Source: Uranotaenia lowii (taxonomy: Eukaryota > Arthropoda > Insecta > Diptera > Culicidae). From it: DNA of 64,000 bases. How positions within the stretch are numbered: the stretch's first letter is position 1; every line of letters begins with the position of its first letter. A model generated the notes under the pieces. The model worked only from the letters and a program-made list of their open reading frames with translations. It did not search any database and was not told where the DNA came from. Positions 1-13,008 of the stretch are shown in pieces. Where the stretch lies: assembly GCF_029784155.1 (NCBI RefSeq), contig NC_073693.1, positions 224,703,094 through 224,767,093 of the forward strand, read 5' to 3'. A program made the translations under genes and the position numbers.

Positions 1-524
1 GTGAAATGTGGCGCGACGAACAGTCGTGGCGTGCTATCGTCGACGAAATCTCGCAAGTCATGCGCGATCTGATAATAATCAGGAAAGATGATGAACGGAG
101 AGAGCGAGATAGTCAACCAAATTTGACAAGCTAATGGAAGGTCTTGGGCCTCGTATGACACTTCAATTCAAAAGCAACGCTATCTTAGGGCGCGGTATAA
201 CCCTTATCTGGACTCATACGTGTGGTGGGACTTAAAAGGTCTCACGTACTCAGCTACGATCTTTCCTGCAGCACGAACCACCCTATTTAGCCATAAGGGT
301 GATTCCTTTAAAGGGATTGCAATAGAAAGAGAATTCTTTGCATTTGGAATGCTCTAGATCGAAACTCCAAAACTTCTTCATAAATTGCAACAATCTGCAC
401 ACTTCCTCTCTCTCTGAGCACTGTGGTTGCTCTCATTTAAACTAAAAACTTTCCATTCTCCCGCACAAATTCCCACAAATTACCACAATTTCAATCATTT
501 GCTGCACAACGGGAAACCTTTTCA
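1..524. other. No gene recognised
   Basis: I see no coding stretch, TIR or tRNA-like sequence here. The region is AT-rich with scattered simple runs. Confidence 0.5.
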
Positions 525-923
525 ATTAGGTACCCAATTTTGGGTCAGGAGTCGGCCTAAGGGGTCGTCCATATAAACTGTACACTGTTTTTGCGATATT
601 GTCGTGATTTTGCATCTGATGGAGTTGGAAATTTGCACATGGGAGTTAGGAGGGATGGGCAATTGATTTCAGTTTTCAAATTTTGGATCACGAGATACCA
701 AAAGAGATTGTCCATATTAACTGTTCATTGTTTTTTCGATATAAACGTTATTTTACATTGGTTCGAGATAAAATTTAGTAGATCGGTGTTTCATAAGACA
801 AGAATTGGATTTTAGGTATCCAATTTAGGATCAGGGTCGGAAAGAGGGTTCAGAAAAGGGGGGGGGGGGTCCAACTAATTGTTCACCGCTTTCGCGATAT
901 TGTCATATATTGTCATATTTTAC
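525..923 (+). repeat. Diverged direct repeat
   Basis: A module containing a TTAGGTAYCCAATTT core, a GGGTCGG stretch, a G-rich run and then a CTGTWCAYYG...CGATATTGTC block occurs at about 525-615 and again at about 812-905. A partial third copy of the last block is near 708-757. Spacing is about 290 bp. The copies are well diverged, so this is an old tandem duplication or an old repeat family. Confidence 0.5.
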
Positions 924-1194
924 TGTCCAGAAAATGCATCGGATCACTATTCCTACGCAAATTCATCATCACGTATTATTGGTTGAAGGTGAAACGGCGT
1001 TCGTACGGGAACAACTAGTAATAAATAAAAGACCGCATCAAAGTTTTCATGTAAAGAATCGATCTGTGGAACAAGCTCGCTCACTGAAGCATAGCACACA
1101 CCGATGCCGGTTTTCAAACGATCAATATCCGATCAAAACTTATTAAAACAGCTTCGCTCGCGAAGCGAACAGTTCAGATCGAAATTCGCTGGAC

Positions 1195-1977
1195 ATGGAT
1201 CGTTGGGTCGGCAAAGTTGCTGTGATAACTGGCGCGAGTTCCGGTATTCCGGTATCGGAGCGACCATTGCCAAGGAACTGGCCCGGGATGGAATGGTAGT
1301 CGTTGGGATGGCCAGAAGGGTCCACCTTATCGAAGCCCTGAAGGAAGAACTTCCTACTGAAGCCGCAGCAAGATTGCATGCAATTTTTTGTGACGTCACT
1401 ATGGAAACGGACATTCTGGCTGCTTTCGAGATTGTTTGGTGGTGTCGATTTAATGATTAACAGTGCAGGAATCGCTGTGCGTCCTCAACATTTTGAGGTC
1501 GGAAATGGAGAAGCTCTAAGACAAACGTTATCGGACTGCTTCTTGCAAGTCGTGAAGCGTGTCGTTCTATGAAGGAGCGAGGAATCGCTGGTCAAATTAT
1601 ACATCTTGGAAGCCAGTTTGGACACCAGGTGCCAAACATTCCTAATGGATCCGTTTATACACCGTCTAAGTTTGCCGTCCGAGGAATCACTGAGTCAATG
1701 AGAATAGAACTTTCGAGGGAAAAATCCAAAATCAGAGTTACGGTAAGATATTATGATTTGCATTGTCTTACAAGTGAAATATAACGATTGAATTTTAATT
1801 TCCCACCAGAGTATAAGCCCGAGTCTTGTGCTCACCCCAATGACTAGGGAGTATCCGGGAAGTGAGATGTTCCTGGATCCGGATAACATCGAGAAGGCTG
1901 TAAAATATGTGTTAAAATGTCCTCCTCGTGTTCAAGTACACAATTTGATCGTGAGACCTATGCCCGATTTTATTTAA
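1195..1977 (+). pseudogene. Short-chain dehydrogenase/reductase pseudogene
   Basis: This is a classical SDR, probably of the DHRS11/farnesol-dehydrogenase-like type expanded in mosquitoes. The ATG at 1195 opens a Rossmann start with VAVITGASSGI. The NSAG motif is at 1459-1470, the catalytic Ser codon (in LGSQFG) at 1611-1613, and the YxxxK pair at Tyr 1656-1658 and Lys 1668-1670. A GT-AG intron of 67 nt (1743-1809) is preserved, and the last exon ends with TAA at 1975-1977. The frame is broken three times: an 8-bp tandem duplication CCGGTATT at 1241-1256 inside the cofactor-binding glycine motif, a second shift near 1434, and a third near 1520. The retained intron means this is a decayed gene copy rather than a retrocopy. 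The exact subfamily is inferred. Confidence 0.85.
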
Positions 1978-3868
1978 AACTAGCTGGTTCTACCCGGCCT
2001 TGCTCGGGTTCACGTGTATAAATCGAAATGAGTCGTTTGACTTTTTGAAATTTTTGTTCATCATCATAACAAATTGGACCATGTTTGGCCATGTGAGCTT
2101 TGTAAGTTTTGTTAGTCTTATTAAAGATTTCATTGGTAATATTTGCAAAGTTAATCGTTTTCATATTATTGAATTTGAAATAAATTCCCTTGAATGCTTA
2201 TCCATTCTATCACGAAAAACTTTTCAACCTAAGGTTGCCCAGATTTATCCGGATTTGCTAGAACATTTGAATCAAAATTTGAGGTACGTCCGGTCTGGCC
2301 CTGTTTCCCGGATTTTGTAGCAAAAAGCCCGGATTTTGCCCGGATTTATTCACATCATTTTTAAAACGTAACATAAACTGAGATTTTATAATTTTTATAT
2401 TTTTTTGATTTTTACGTTCAAAGGAAGTTTTAAATGGCAAGTTTTAGAAATAATCGTGACTCGTATTTGGAAGCTTGATATACAATTTAAATTCTGCTGA
2501 TGCGGTTTGTTGAAAAAAAAAATATATTGCAAGTATATTTTTCGTTATTTACTGAATAATTCCGCTGTTTTAACCAAGATTGCCCGGATATTGCCAGGAT
2601 ATCGGTTTGAACATTTTGAAATCAAATGCTGGATTTGGCCAGGTTTTTCGATAAAATTGGCTGGATTTGTCCGGTCCCGATACGGCAATTCTGGCAACCT
2701 TATTTTACACTCACCTTTTTTAGTTAGCTTGAATTGAATTACTCTTTTTTTCATCAAATGATTACTATTTTTTAATCTTTTCCATGGGTCATCTAGTGGA
2801 AAACCAATGTATTAAGCTTGTAAACAAATATAAACGACCTCTTTTCAAGATCTACCCGTAGAGTAGAATACCTTTTTCAGTTTTATTTTGTACTTTGAAA
2901 TTTATAAATAGATTTCCGCTGAAACTTCATAAAAGACTTGATCTGCATTTTTCCAATGTGCTTTTTTTAGTTCTTATAATGAGATGGTAGAATTGGTCAC
3001 ATCGATGATTAATAATAACGTAAAATTTAAAAATTTACAAATGAAATTGAATGGTATAAAACTAAAAACTTCAGATTTAATTACTAAAAGTCTCGTGCGT
3101 TGGATTTGGTTTTATTTTTTTGCATAAAATGAACGTTTAATTGTCTAATTCTCATTGTAAATTAAATTCTTACACGGCCATCAACGTGTAGAGGTCACAG
3201 CCTTGAACTTACAACCTTCAGTTTTATTTTTTTTCCCTATAAGAAGTTCCAAAAATATGAAAATGGTTGGTTCCTAAAAGCTGGAACCTTAGTTTTCAGT
3301 CCAAATAGTTATTCAACTGAAGAAGTCAATTCATAATGAACTAATGTATCCATACTTTACACACTGCATATTCTAGTAGATTCTCAACCACTGTTCTTCT
3401 CAATATTTCTAACAGGTGAGTAGTTTTTTCTATCCTAAATGAAGGCTCATTAATGCAATCAAATGTCTCGCACCGGTACCACGTGCTTTGAACAGAAGCA
3501 GGAAAAACACCCGCCAAAATTTCTCCATTCAAATTTTTTATGCTCAGCAAGCTTTGATTTGCTTTCCAGTACACGTGAACACGGCCCATGATGATGGTGA
3601 AAACAACCCCGCCAAAAGGAAAATTCGGTTTTGAAAAATGGGTGCCATGACTTTTGATTTGTGGGAATAAAAACGAAAGTTGTATGGGAGGGTCCTTATC
3701 CTTGGAGGGAGGGACTCAAAACTGTGACTAAAACCTTACCATGGTCCAAACACATAACTGTACCAAATTTCAGGCTGATCAGTTAAGCGGTGTGGATTTG
3801 TATAAGGTGCATACAAACAAACATATATAGTCCAACTCATCTTTATATATTATATAGATATAGATAAA
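1978..3868 (+). repeat. Degenerate dispersed repeat with ACTAGCTG-type start
   Basis: It starts AACTAGCTGGTTCTACCCGG, and its far end carries a block ending in TATATTATATAGATATAGAT at about 3841-3868. Sequences with this kind of start and TATATAGAT tail are widespread non-autonomous repeats in insects, described variously as Helitron-like or RTE/SINE-like. I cannot settle the class. The middle is AT-rich and holds a separate inserted MITE at 2230-2702. Confidence 0.4.
2230..2702. mobile_element. MITE with TAAGGTTGCC ends
   Basis: The left end TAAGGTTGCC (2230-2239) is matched by an inverted GGCAACCTTA at 2693-2702. The interior repeats GGATTTTGCCCGGATTT-like motifs on both sides, which fits a foldback MITE. 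No coding sequence is visible. Confidence 0.6.
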
Positions 3869-6800
3869 TTAAAAATATTGATTTTTTTTCCTCATTCGAC
3901 GTATGGTGAGAACAAATTATATAATTCGATGAGAAACCTTTAGAACCTAGATTCCCAAAACCGATTCGGCTGCTAACCATAGGAAAATAATACAAGTGTA
4001 CCTACTGTACAATTATTTACGAATCTTTCACTCAAAGCTAACAATTTCTTTCCACTCACATCAGCAAACAGTTGCAGAACAGCAAAGGAAGAGCTAACCT
4101 CCATCATTTCAACTCTCATTTCATCAATCATAATTCGGTTCGCTGCGCTTGCGACTCCTCTAGGCTTCTCTGCGGGTTCTTTTTGTGGATTTGCACAACC
4201 GCGCAATTAGGCCCAACTGATCTTTCATCGGATGGCTGCAAACTTGCTGATCTTTGGCTGATCCGCCAGCATTTGGGATCTGTACCCAAAGAAAAGAAGA
4301 CGACGACGGCATTCGACAGATGTAATTATTTGATCTGTGACGTGTGTGCCGTACCTTACCTGCCTCAGATTGATGGCGGTGATTGGACATGCCAAAAGGT
4401 GGAACAGCTTTATTACCGAATATGAAGATGTGAACACACGAGGCAGGCATGGGAAACAAGGTTCTTGAGCGAGTTTGGGTTTTGAGATTGATCACCAACA
4501 GATTAGGGTTTAGGTGAGTCATCTCTCTCACCGGGTGAAAATTAGCTTAGTACTGAAGAACGCGGAAAACTTGCAAGCTGCAGATTGCGTGAAACAAACA
4601 ATCTGTACCAAAAAACAGTGAAAGTTTCCGATTAATTGATGGATAGAATTGTGATATCGTAGTTAATATTTCATCAAAAAATAACGAAAGCCCGATGCAA
4701 ACAAACAGGTATGAAATTCAAGCAATTATGTGGATTCTTATTTGATAATCATATTATCAAATAAGACATCAACAAAAGTAATTTTAATTATCTGTTGAAA
4801 TTAGAATGATTCAACGCAATTCGCAGGGGTGGAATAGAATTAATTCTTAATTTACTACTTCAGTTAGGTCATATATAGTAACACTCTTCACTAGCGATTG
4901 CTAGTTCCACCAGTGAGTGATTGTCAATGCGCGAATTGCCAATCGTGGGTTTCAACATGATCTACGTTGAATTTTTCCGACACTAGAAATGTAGGGTTGT
5001 GCTCAACATCGTTCTGTTCGAAGCAGCCGAAGCTGATGATTTGTATGAGTTAAGTGGAATAAGATGGCCCATATGGTTAAAACTTCTATGAAAAATTAAA
5101 ATGGGTTTAAGGGAAAATTCGAATGAAGGGTCTAATTGTTATTGAAATTTCCATCAAATTACTTTTAGTGACTTCTAAGAAGTTCAAATTGCTTTAAGCA
5201 TACATTGTGCTAGACCATAACGATTCTTTATTAAGAAAATGCATTTAAAAAATTCCATTTAGAAATAAATTATCATTAGGTCCTATAAAATCTTCAATAC
5301 TACTTGAAAACGGCTTGTTTGATGTGTGGTCCTGTAAAAGAGCCTTTTCAAACTTGTTCACATAGATGTTTCACAAAAATTTTCACTACCAAATGACAAA
5401 ATGGCCGTGTGATTCGTTGATGAAAACTTAAAATCTAACCAACTAATTTCGACATTAAAACACGATTTTTTTAAACATATTCCAGCATCACCAAAAAGTT
5501 AGCTTAGCTTAGCTTGATTAACTACTCACATCCACCTTATATCATTGTACTCGAAACTATTCATATAAGTTATCATAGAAAAAAAGTGAAACACAAATTG
5601 TAAGTACAGTTTTTTATTGGTAAATTCAATATTTTGAATGCTATTCTTTATCTCAATTGAATCATTTCGAATTCCATGACCGCAGGCGTGGCTTTCACAT
5701 TGCCAATGGTTGCTACTCCTTGATTGACCGAGGCCATCAATGTTGTACAAGGGTCAAAAGAATGGTTCTTGGGATTAGCTAGATTCTCAATGATGGTCTC
5801 TCTTTAAACATCAATAACGGCGCTGGCCATGTCCTAGTAGTCAATTTTAGTTAGGAAAAATAGAGAAAAGAACAAAAGATATGAATTTGCGCTTCAGGAC
5901 CGAGATCACCTCTGTATCCTAGTAAATAATTTTGATTTGAGGTTGAGGGGTTCAGGGAGGGTAAATGGATACAATCTTATCGAAGTGCATGGATCTTATG
6001 TTTTTCAACTTGTTTTCCTCCTGTTCCTCTCGAAGTTACTCGAAGATACTCCTTAATGACGTTATAGATTTTATTCATTAATGTTCATTAATGCTTCAAC
6101 ACGGGTAATTCAAGTAGTTTAAGTATTAGCATATAACAATTTAAACAATATTTTTCATAACACAAGTCTTTGTTAAAATGTTCAGTAACCCAATCTTTAA
6201 TTTTTAACGTATCACTTGACTTAGCCTGATGTTTTAAGAAAAAAAAATGATTTCTGTGATAATTTAATGTACAGTAATAGCGTACAAGCAATTTTTTCGA
6301 TTATTTCAAAATCTATTTATACCAAATTTTTGTAGAGAAAATAATAGAAAAACTAGTCTGTTGTTTAAATCGATGAGGAACCGATAAGTAATCGACAAGT
6401 ATATTTGGTTGACATTTAACTTACTTCTTTCAAATTTACACCTTCCGAAGTTGAAAAGTATTATATAGCATCAGTAGACTTTTTTAGTTATCTCCTTATA
6501 GAATAACATGAAAATACCTTTGGATCAAAATTAGCCGGGCAACGGTTCTCTGCGGCCTCTTGCGACCTCAAGTGGCCAATGGCATAATGGTTGCACTATA
6601 GGTATTGGGCTTATTTTTGCTTACCCTTTTTCAAACTTCAGAAGTACATAATTGGTTTTGCTATTTACAGTTTATTAAAATAATTTCGAGATTCGGTTCT
6701 CCGGCGCATAGGGCCGTGGTGAAAGACCTCCGCTGTTGACGATCCGGATAAAGCGTCTTCACTTGGTTCCAGCAAAAATACCGTCACTTCAAGATAAAGA

Positions 6801-7368
6801 AGTGGGCTTTGCCGCGAACATTAATTCTTCTATACGGACTTTCGATGTTCGCAACGCCACCTTAAGAGTTCGGGCAACAAGATTCATGCATCTAGCCATG
6901 GTAACCAATGTGTGTCTTGGAAAAACAAATCTGCTTCAAAAGTATATCTGTTGGACGTGAGTACTTCAGAGCCATCTACAATGTTTTAAATGCTAAAAAT
7001 ATATTTTGGTTGACCTTTTGGACGAATTATTAACCATATATTGCCATTCGGAAAAAAATTTCAATTTGATTTAAACCGAAACTCTGCTTTTCTAATTTTA
7101 CTCTGTTCGAGAAGAAAATCATCTATTGAATGCTCAATTGGGAATTTTTTTGTTCATAAAAACAAGTATGTTGAAATTGATATCAACAGTGCGAATGCGA
7201 ACAACGGTTGCTTTGATAATTTTGGATGTTATTTGGCGTTGAAGTTGTTGAATACTCAAACCATTGACCCCCATGGAGGGTGTACAAGCTATTTTAGTCG
7301 GCTGTTATGATACCCCTTCTCAGAAGGGAGCAGCACTGAGCGTATAGAAAGAATTTTCGATAAGTTAC
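3869..7368. other. AT-rich stretch without a recognised gene
   Basis: Only short open frames without codon-level support occur here. The stretch at 5505-5530 has repeated AGCTT units that begin a repeat-like segment running to about 5790. The open frame at 6737-6957 ends at a GTGAGT donor-like site, but I cannot tie it to any protein family. Confidence 0.4.
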
Positions 7369-7900
7369 ATGGGTCTGGTTCCAGTCAAGACTAGACTCTC
7401 GTCAAAAGTTCGTATTTCGACGGCTAGGCTTCGCCGCCACGAGTTTCTGGGTCTGCCTCTTCTTCAATGCCCTTCTGGATTCCATTCAAGCGCCTCTCTG
7501 CAAATCTCGTTCTCATCTTTTCGCAGCGTATGCCCAATCCATCTCCACTTACTTTCCCGAATTTTGATTACTAGCGCCCTTTAATGACACCGGCGATGTA
7601 GTTCCTCATTTGAGACCCAGTTGCCAGGCCACCAAGCGCCACCAAATACTTGCAGTTTTCGCCTCGTTACCGCATATGTGCACCAAGTTTCGCACCCGTA
7701 CAACAATACGGATTTGAAGCTTGAGTTGAAGATTCTAGATTTTAGTTCGTAGAGAGATCTGGCGTGAGCGCCAGATGTTTCGGAGACTCGCAAACGCAAA
7801 TCGGGCTTTTATGATCCGGGTTTCTATGTCATTCTTGGCACCACCATCAGACGTTACATGGCTACCAAGGTACTCCATTTTCTCAACTTGTTGCCCAGCT
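7369..7900 (-). mobile_element. LINE reverse transcriptase C-terminal relic (RTE-like)
   Basis: Read on the minus strand, three frames together give the C-terminal tail typical of RTE-type LINE polyproteins. They include a VLLYGCETW block at about 7690-7720, a W-P-x-N-W segment with ELHRRCH at about 7581-7640, a RWIGHTLRK block at about 7520-7550 and a GRPRNSWRR block near 7430. Several stops and frameshifts are present. Mosquito JAM1 is an RTE of this kind, but the family assignment is from memory. Confidence 0.7.
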
Positions 7901-8215
7901 ACCATGAAACTTTAAGGAAGTCACCTAAGTTAATTTCTTTCGTTTATCGTTTCCCATCTAATGAGGGCCGCATGGGCCTGCGAGCTTAACCAACTCCTCG
8001 TTCCCGTGTAGCATGTTCTCCTCGTATGGCAGAATAAAGCAGGACTTGCCCGGGGACTGTGTCTTGTGTTCTTCAGTGTATGACCAATGGACTTGCTCAG
8101 TCTCAGAATTTCTAGCTTGAGGCGGATAGCTTCTCTCTTATATATTGTACTTTTAACGAAAATAACACATTAACTTTCATTGCAGATAATACATTGTAAC
8201 CTCGCTTCTCGTCAT

Positions 8216-8623
8216 ATTGGTAGAATTTAGTGTCTGTAGTTTAGTCGACCTACGCAAAAAGTGTTTTTACCCAAGTTAAACCCAAGCTAGGCCACTTCTG
8301 TTAGTCGCGACCGTGCAGTAGTTATTAACGTTCTCTAGAAATATCGAAGTTTTGTGCCGAATCTACAGTTATAATATTAAAATCGCATTATTAAAAACTG
8401 TTTTTGTACCGGACAAGGTGTGCAGTGCTGAAGAACAATAGATAGTCCACGAGCAGTGAACCGCTATGAGTGAAGAGGACAAAACTATAATGTTGAGAAG
8501 CAATAGTGCCACCAGAGCTAAGCCAAAAAGCTCTGATATGACAATTACCGCATTATTAAACCTCATGAAAACACAGTTCGAAACCAATCAACGTAGTACT
8601 CGAGAGGAAATCTCGAAGCTCAG
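8216..8623 (+). mobile_element. CR1/T1-like LINE, 5' segment (5' UTR and ORF1 N-terminus)
   Basis: The ATG at 8466 opens an ORF1 start beginning MSEEDKTIML, with a coiled-coil-prone segment ending EEISKLR at about 8623. The matching continuation (LRQDLTSD...) resumes at about 10534, so these two pieces appear to be one LINE separated by a 1.9 kb insertion. The upstream 250 bp may be its 5' UTR. The boundary is uncertain. Confidence 0.55.
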
Positions 8624-10533
8624 ACCCGAATACGAAAATATTGTAACATAACTGTTCCTGTAGTAGTTATAAAACGATTAGAAGCAGCGTAAAAAAACGT
8701 TTAGAAAATGATATCTGAAACCATAAAAAACATTGCACTTATCTTGAATTCCAAAACGACGGTCTGTTGAATATGGCGTTAAGTTATGTTACTGTTTAAA
8801 ACTGTTAAAACAGTTGTATGGAAGAACTATACCACAAACTGTAAGGTTAAGATCCAAAATCTGCTTATGGAAAACGTTTTTCGTTCATCAAACAATAACT
8901 GTTACAGTTTTTTCTAAAAGTTTTCTTGTAAAGAAACATTTACTATAATGGTTTTTACCAATCTGACACGTCGTTCCTTCCAACATTATTCAGACTTTTC
9001 TCTGATCCGTACTTTAATAAAGCACACACACACATGCATAAGTTTTTTGTTTATTTTTTGCTAAATGAAAAACACAATGTATGGTTTTAAAAACAATGAT
9101 TTTAATTGATTGCTTCATTGAGATTTTACAATTTTTAACATCACATTAACCACCAAATCTATCCTCCTTCTGGAACAGCCAGCGCCGTTAAATGTGGATA
9201 AATATTCTTCCGGAAAGAGAACTATACCATCTCAGTTCACATCGATCCTGATTGCAAGGTTCCTTCTTCCGACGATGTATATTCTGCAGGAGAAACGCTA
9301 ACGAGGCGGAGCTGGTCGCAGGAGTTTTAAAGCAACGCCAACAGGGCTTATCGCATTGGATGGGATTAGTTTCCCCCCAGTGGGTCAAATTTTTTTTGCC
9401 GTCATTTCTCCAAAGCAAAATCGATGAGTATCTGCAAACAAAAAACGGTGTAAAATTATTGAAAGTATAAGGAAATTTTATCAACAACTTACGTCTCATG
9501 ATTTGTGTTTCGCGGTATTTACTTATATTAGAATCAGTTGAATAATAAACGTTACGTTTTAAAACAGAATTAATCAGTTAAAAATCGCGAAAACAGAGAC
9601 GGCTGGACTGGAACGCAATTCCGAAGCAAAAACTTTCCGGCTGTGGGCAGTGGTGCCAGGCATATCGCGCTTCCTATAATCTCATTGATGAACTTTGTAG
9701 ACTTTTCCAAATATTTTCATACATTAAAAAAACTTGATCAATTCATTTATGCAAAATCTTATTAAATAAGGAGTGGTAGCAAAATACTTTTCACTTTTTC
9801 TCAAAAAGAGATACTGATCGGTAAGCAAATTGGTCATATATATTTTTTTCATATTAATAAATGAAGGTGTTTTGAATACTATAGCTGGCATCTTGATATT
9901 AACGAATGTGAAATATTTAATTCAACGCGTATTTTGGAAGCTCATGCAAATATCTTAAAAACACGATTGCTGACGAAAACATTAATAAAAACAGCTTCAT
10001 TGAGAATCTGAGCTTAACACCTTAAGAATGCTTAGTACGCATTTTATTCATACAAGAATGAATGTGGTGTAGTGTAATTAAGTCGTTAACCTTTGTTTTG
10101 TATGATGTAATATGTAGCTTCCAAGTTCAATTATTGTCGTTGAAAGTACCATAGGAAATTCCAAAGATATTTCCATAAATAAGTACTGATTTCTGTGCTA
10201 AATCATTTGGCATCTCTGGTCGGTGTTCTTTTCATTTTGACGTGCGTATGACAGAAGAAATGAACGGTAAGGATTATGGTTTGAAATCCTTTTAACGATT
10301 CAAGATAAATTAAAGGAAATCGTCCAACCCTTCCATCACCTTTCCTGATATCATCACTTTTTCACAGGAACGTTTATGTTTCGTTCTTATCGATATCGAA
10401 GTAAAGTTTAATAGAACAGCTGCGTTTACATATACAGTCACTATTTCTGAAGCCGTAGATGTTTCGTTTAGACTGTTTAAGCTATAGTTTTTTAGTAAGC
10501 GGGGAGAGAAACTTACTTACTTCTTAAATGCTT
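8624..10533. other. Insertion interrupting the LINE ORF1; content unidentified
   Basis: About 1.9 kb separates two adjoining pieces of ORF1. I see no clear TIR or LTR pair. A minus-strand open frame at 9188-9499 contains a GTAAGT donor-like site near its start, but no family is recognisable. The rest is AT-rich. Confidence 0.4.
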
Positions 10534-11092
10534 CAACTTCGTCAGGATCTCACTAGTGACATCCAAAAAATACGTGAGGAAAATGTTGTGATCAGCAATC
10601 GACTAGAGGCATCCATCGCAGGTGTGAAGCAGGAGAATTCTCAAGCTGTCGATCGAGTGCAACGGAACAACGATCTCATCGTGAGTGGAATACCATTCGT
10701 TCAGGGAGAAAACTTGTATGCCTATTTTGTGACAATCGGCCGCTCTCTGAATTATTCTGAAAATGCTTGCCCGCAATAGCTGATATTCGTCGTCTCTCTC
10801 AGGGTCCCCCAAAAGCAGTGCTTCGTTGTTGATTCTCATCCAATTCGCCATTCATGTTCAGAGGAATGAGTTGTATAGCCGTTATTTGAAGTCACGTTCG
10901 CTATCCCTGAACGATCTCATACATACATACGATACAAATATTTTAACAGAATATCTCAACCTAACCTTAAATAATTTATTTGAAATGCATGTTCCCTTAA
11001 GAAAATGTTCATCCAAAAGAGGTCACAACACAACCCTTGGTTTGATGCCACTATAGCCAAAGCTATGGTCGATAGGAATTTAGCTTTTGTAA
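10534..11092 (+). mobile_element. CR1/T1-like LINE, ORF1 remainder joined to ORF2 linker
   Basis: The coiled-coil ORF1 continues (LTSDIQKIREENVV...), followed by NNDLIVSGIPF and, past a TAG at 10777, by ADIRRLSQGPPKA and QRNELYSRYLKSRSL. This is the usual ORF1 C-terminal domain of CR1-type LINEs. The sequence then jumps directly to a piece of ORF2 linker (HVPLRKC ... WFDATIAKAM), so most of the endonuclease is deleted. Confidence 0.65.
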
Positions 11093-12245
11093 TCGTCCAT
11101 ATTTGTACGTTCACTCATTCGTTCGTAAATTCCTCAATTTTCTTAAATTATTAATAAATATAAGGGTAAAAATCACACTTCTACCGAGTAAGCTATTTAG
11201 GGTAGTTTTAAGAATAAAACGCCAACCAACAAACTAAAAACGCAATAAAAAATTTGCTAAAAATAAAACAAATAAAAATAAAAATCCAAATATAGAAAAA
11301 GTAAAGAGTAGGTTGTGGCACAACGTCTTTTTCAAATTTAAACCAACAGTACACGGCTAGGTTTGTAGACAGTAGCAACAACACCACACTCTCCACAAAA
11401 CACCACAGAACTTTATCAAAGTAGTATAATATTTTCCCATGGTAAAAGTTCATGGAAAAATGGAAAAACGAAGTTGGAAAAAAGGAGACTTCCGCTGGAT
11501 CTTCCACTTCGTATCGGATCAGCAAGAAAGCAACATCCTACGCTACAAAAAGGTGTTAGTTCCAAAGTTCACTTATAAATCGTCCCTCAACTATTTTCGG
11601 AAGTGTCTATCCGTGTTGAGTGACCCCGTTGACCAAAACCTTGGGCTTAACCCGTGGGTAGCGCCAATTTCTACCAGGATAAGCCTTGGTGAACTGTCTG
11701 GTCCCGAAGAAGGCTGAGGTGGCATACCTCATTTTCCGGATATTCCGAAGGAGCGTTCATCAACATACGCTCTGGCAGACTCGTGGTCGGACTGACCAAA
11801 GACTGGCGTGGAATCCTCCATTGGTGGCCCAACTGACAACAAAAGCAACCCTGCGAAGGTAAAACTAATATCCCGACGGCTTCGTGGTCGTGATTCCATC
11901 CGAAGGATTCAGGTACGAATCCGAGCGAATCTAAGCGGACATAATCTTTCCGATCGGCGAATCGGATCCTCGAGGAAAAACGCGTAAGTCATCGGCAGCG
12001 GCGGGCCCCTACACTGACACCATACACTTAAAACGTAAGTCAATCTGTAAAAACTTAGCTAGGGACGTTAGGGAACGATAGGGATCGAAGTGACGAATAA
12101 ATCCAGAAATTCGGTAACTAAAGTGTGATTTTTCTCTTCCTCTTATCACCTTCTTAATTAAGGCAAGCTTGAGCCGACCTTGAGGGAATCTTGGGGAATT
12201 TCTTGTGACTGAGCGGGCGTAACGAAAGGAGAGTTACACTTTCAA
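11093..12245. mobile_element. Unclassified insertion inside the LINE
   Basis: About 1.15 kb splits the LINE ORF2. It has short inverted sequences AAAAATCACACT near 11170 and AGTGTGATTTTT near 12124. There is a 92-codon open frame at 11439-11717, an AATAAA near 12097 and a purine-rich stretch near 12220. It could be a decayed LTR or solo-LTR-like insertion, but I cannot define ends or a target duplication. Confidence 0.35.
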
Positions 12246-13008
12246 TCAATGGAAATCATCTCGCAGAAATGAGCATTTTACACTTTACAAATTGATTCGC
12301 AATAGAGTTAATACAATTGTACAAGTTGCAAAGAAAAGATATTTCAAAAAGTTCCTGGATCCAAAACTACCGTCCACAATTCTGTGGCAGCGTTGAACAT
12401 CTAAAGTTAGCAAAGTGGGTGAACAACCTTTGAATATTTTTACAGCTGACGATATAAATGATACATTTTTTAAATCATTCACTTGCAATACAACAATTGA
12501 ATTGACGCGTTTACAATCTAGTTGGAACTCTTTTTCTTCTAATCCGATTCAAGAAACCGATGCTATTGTAAGTTTGACCGAAATCAATTCAAACGCTGTT
12601 GAGTTAGATGATATTCCTCTAAAGTTTATTAAAAAAAATTATCCCAAATTAATTCAACCACTAACTTACTTGTTCAACAAAATAATTACAACGACCAAAT
12701 ATCCAAATAGTTGGAAAACATTAAAAATTCATCCCATTAGAAAAAAGTCAACTCACAATACTATTGAGAACTTGCGACCAGTTAACATTCTAAGCGGGTT
12801 ATCGAAGGTGTTCGAAAAAAAAATAAAGAAGCAAATCAACAGTTACTTGATGGAAAACAAACTAATTATTGAATTTCAATCTGGATACCGCCAAAACCAT
12901 GGCACCAAAATTGCAATGATAAGGGTGTTTGATGACATAAGTGTTGAACTTGATAAATCCCAATCGGTTATCCTGATTTTATTAGACTTTTCCAAAGCTT
13001 TCGATTGC
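12246..13008 (+). mobile_element. CR1/T1-like LINE, reverse transcriptase N-terminal part
   Basis: ORF2 resumes with LYKLIRNRVN, then the RT fingers (LTYLFNKII...SWKTLKIHPI), the motif RPVNILSGLSKVFE, and motif A as LLDFSKAFDC, which ends where a TTAA element begins. One stop interrupts it at about 12395. The YADD palm motif is absent from the remaining sequence, so this copy is dead. Confidence 0.8.

Noticed and set aside
591..815. 74-codon open frame
   Set aside because: It lies across the diverged direct repeat and has no codon or motif support.
4072..4531. Overlapping open frames of 117 and 123 codons on opposite strands
   Set aside because: Both strands are open together, with no recognisable motif. 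This is a composition effect.
9188..9499. Minus-strand gene exon with GTAAGT donor
   Set aside because: No partner exon, no family match, and it sits in an insertion within a LINE.
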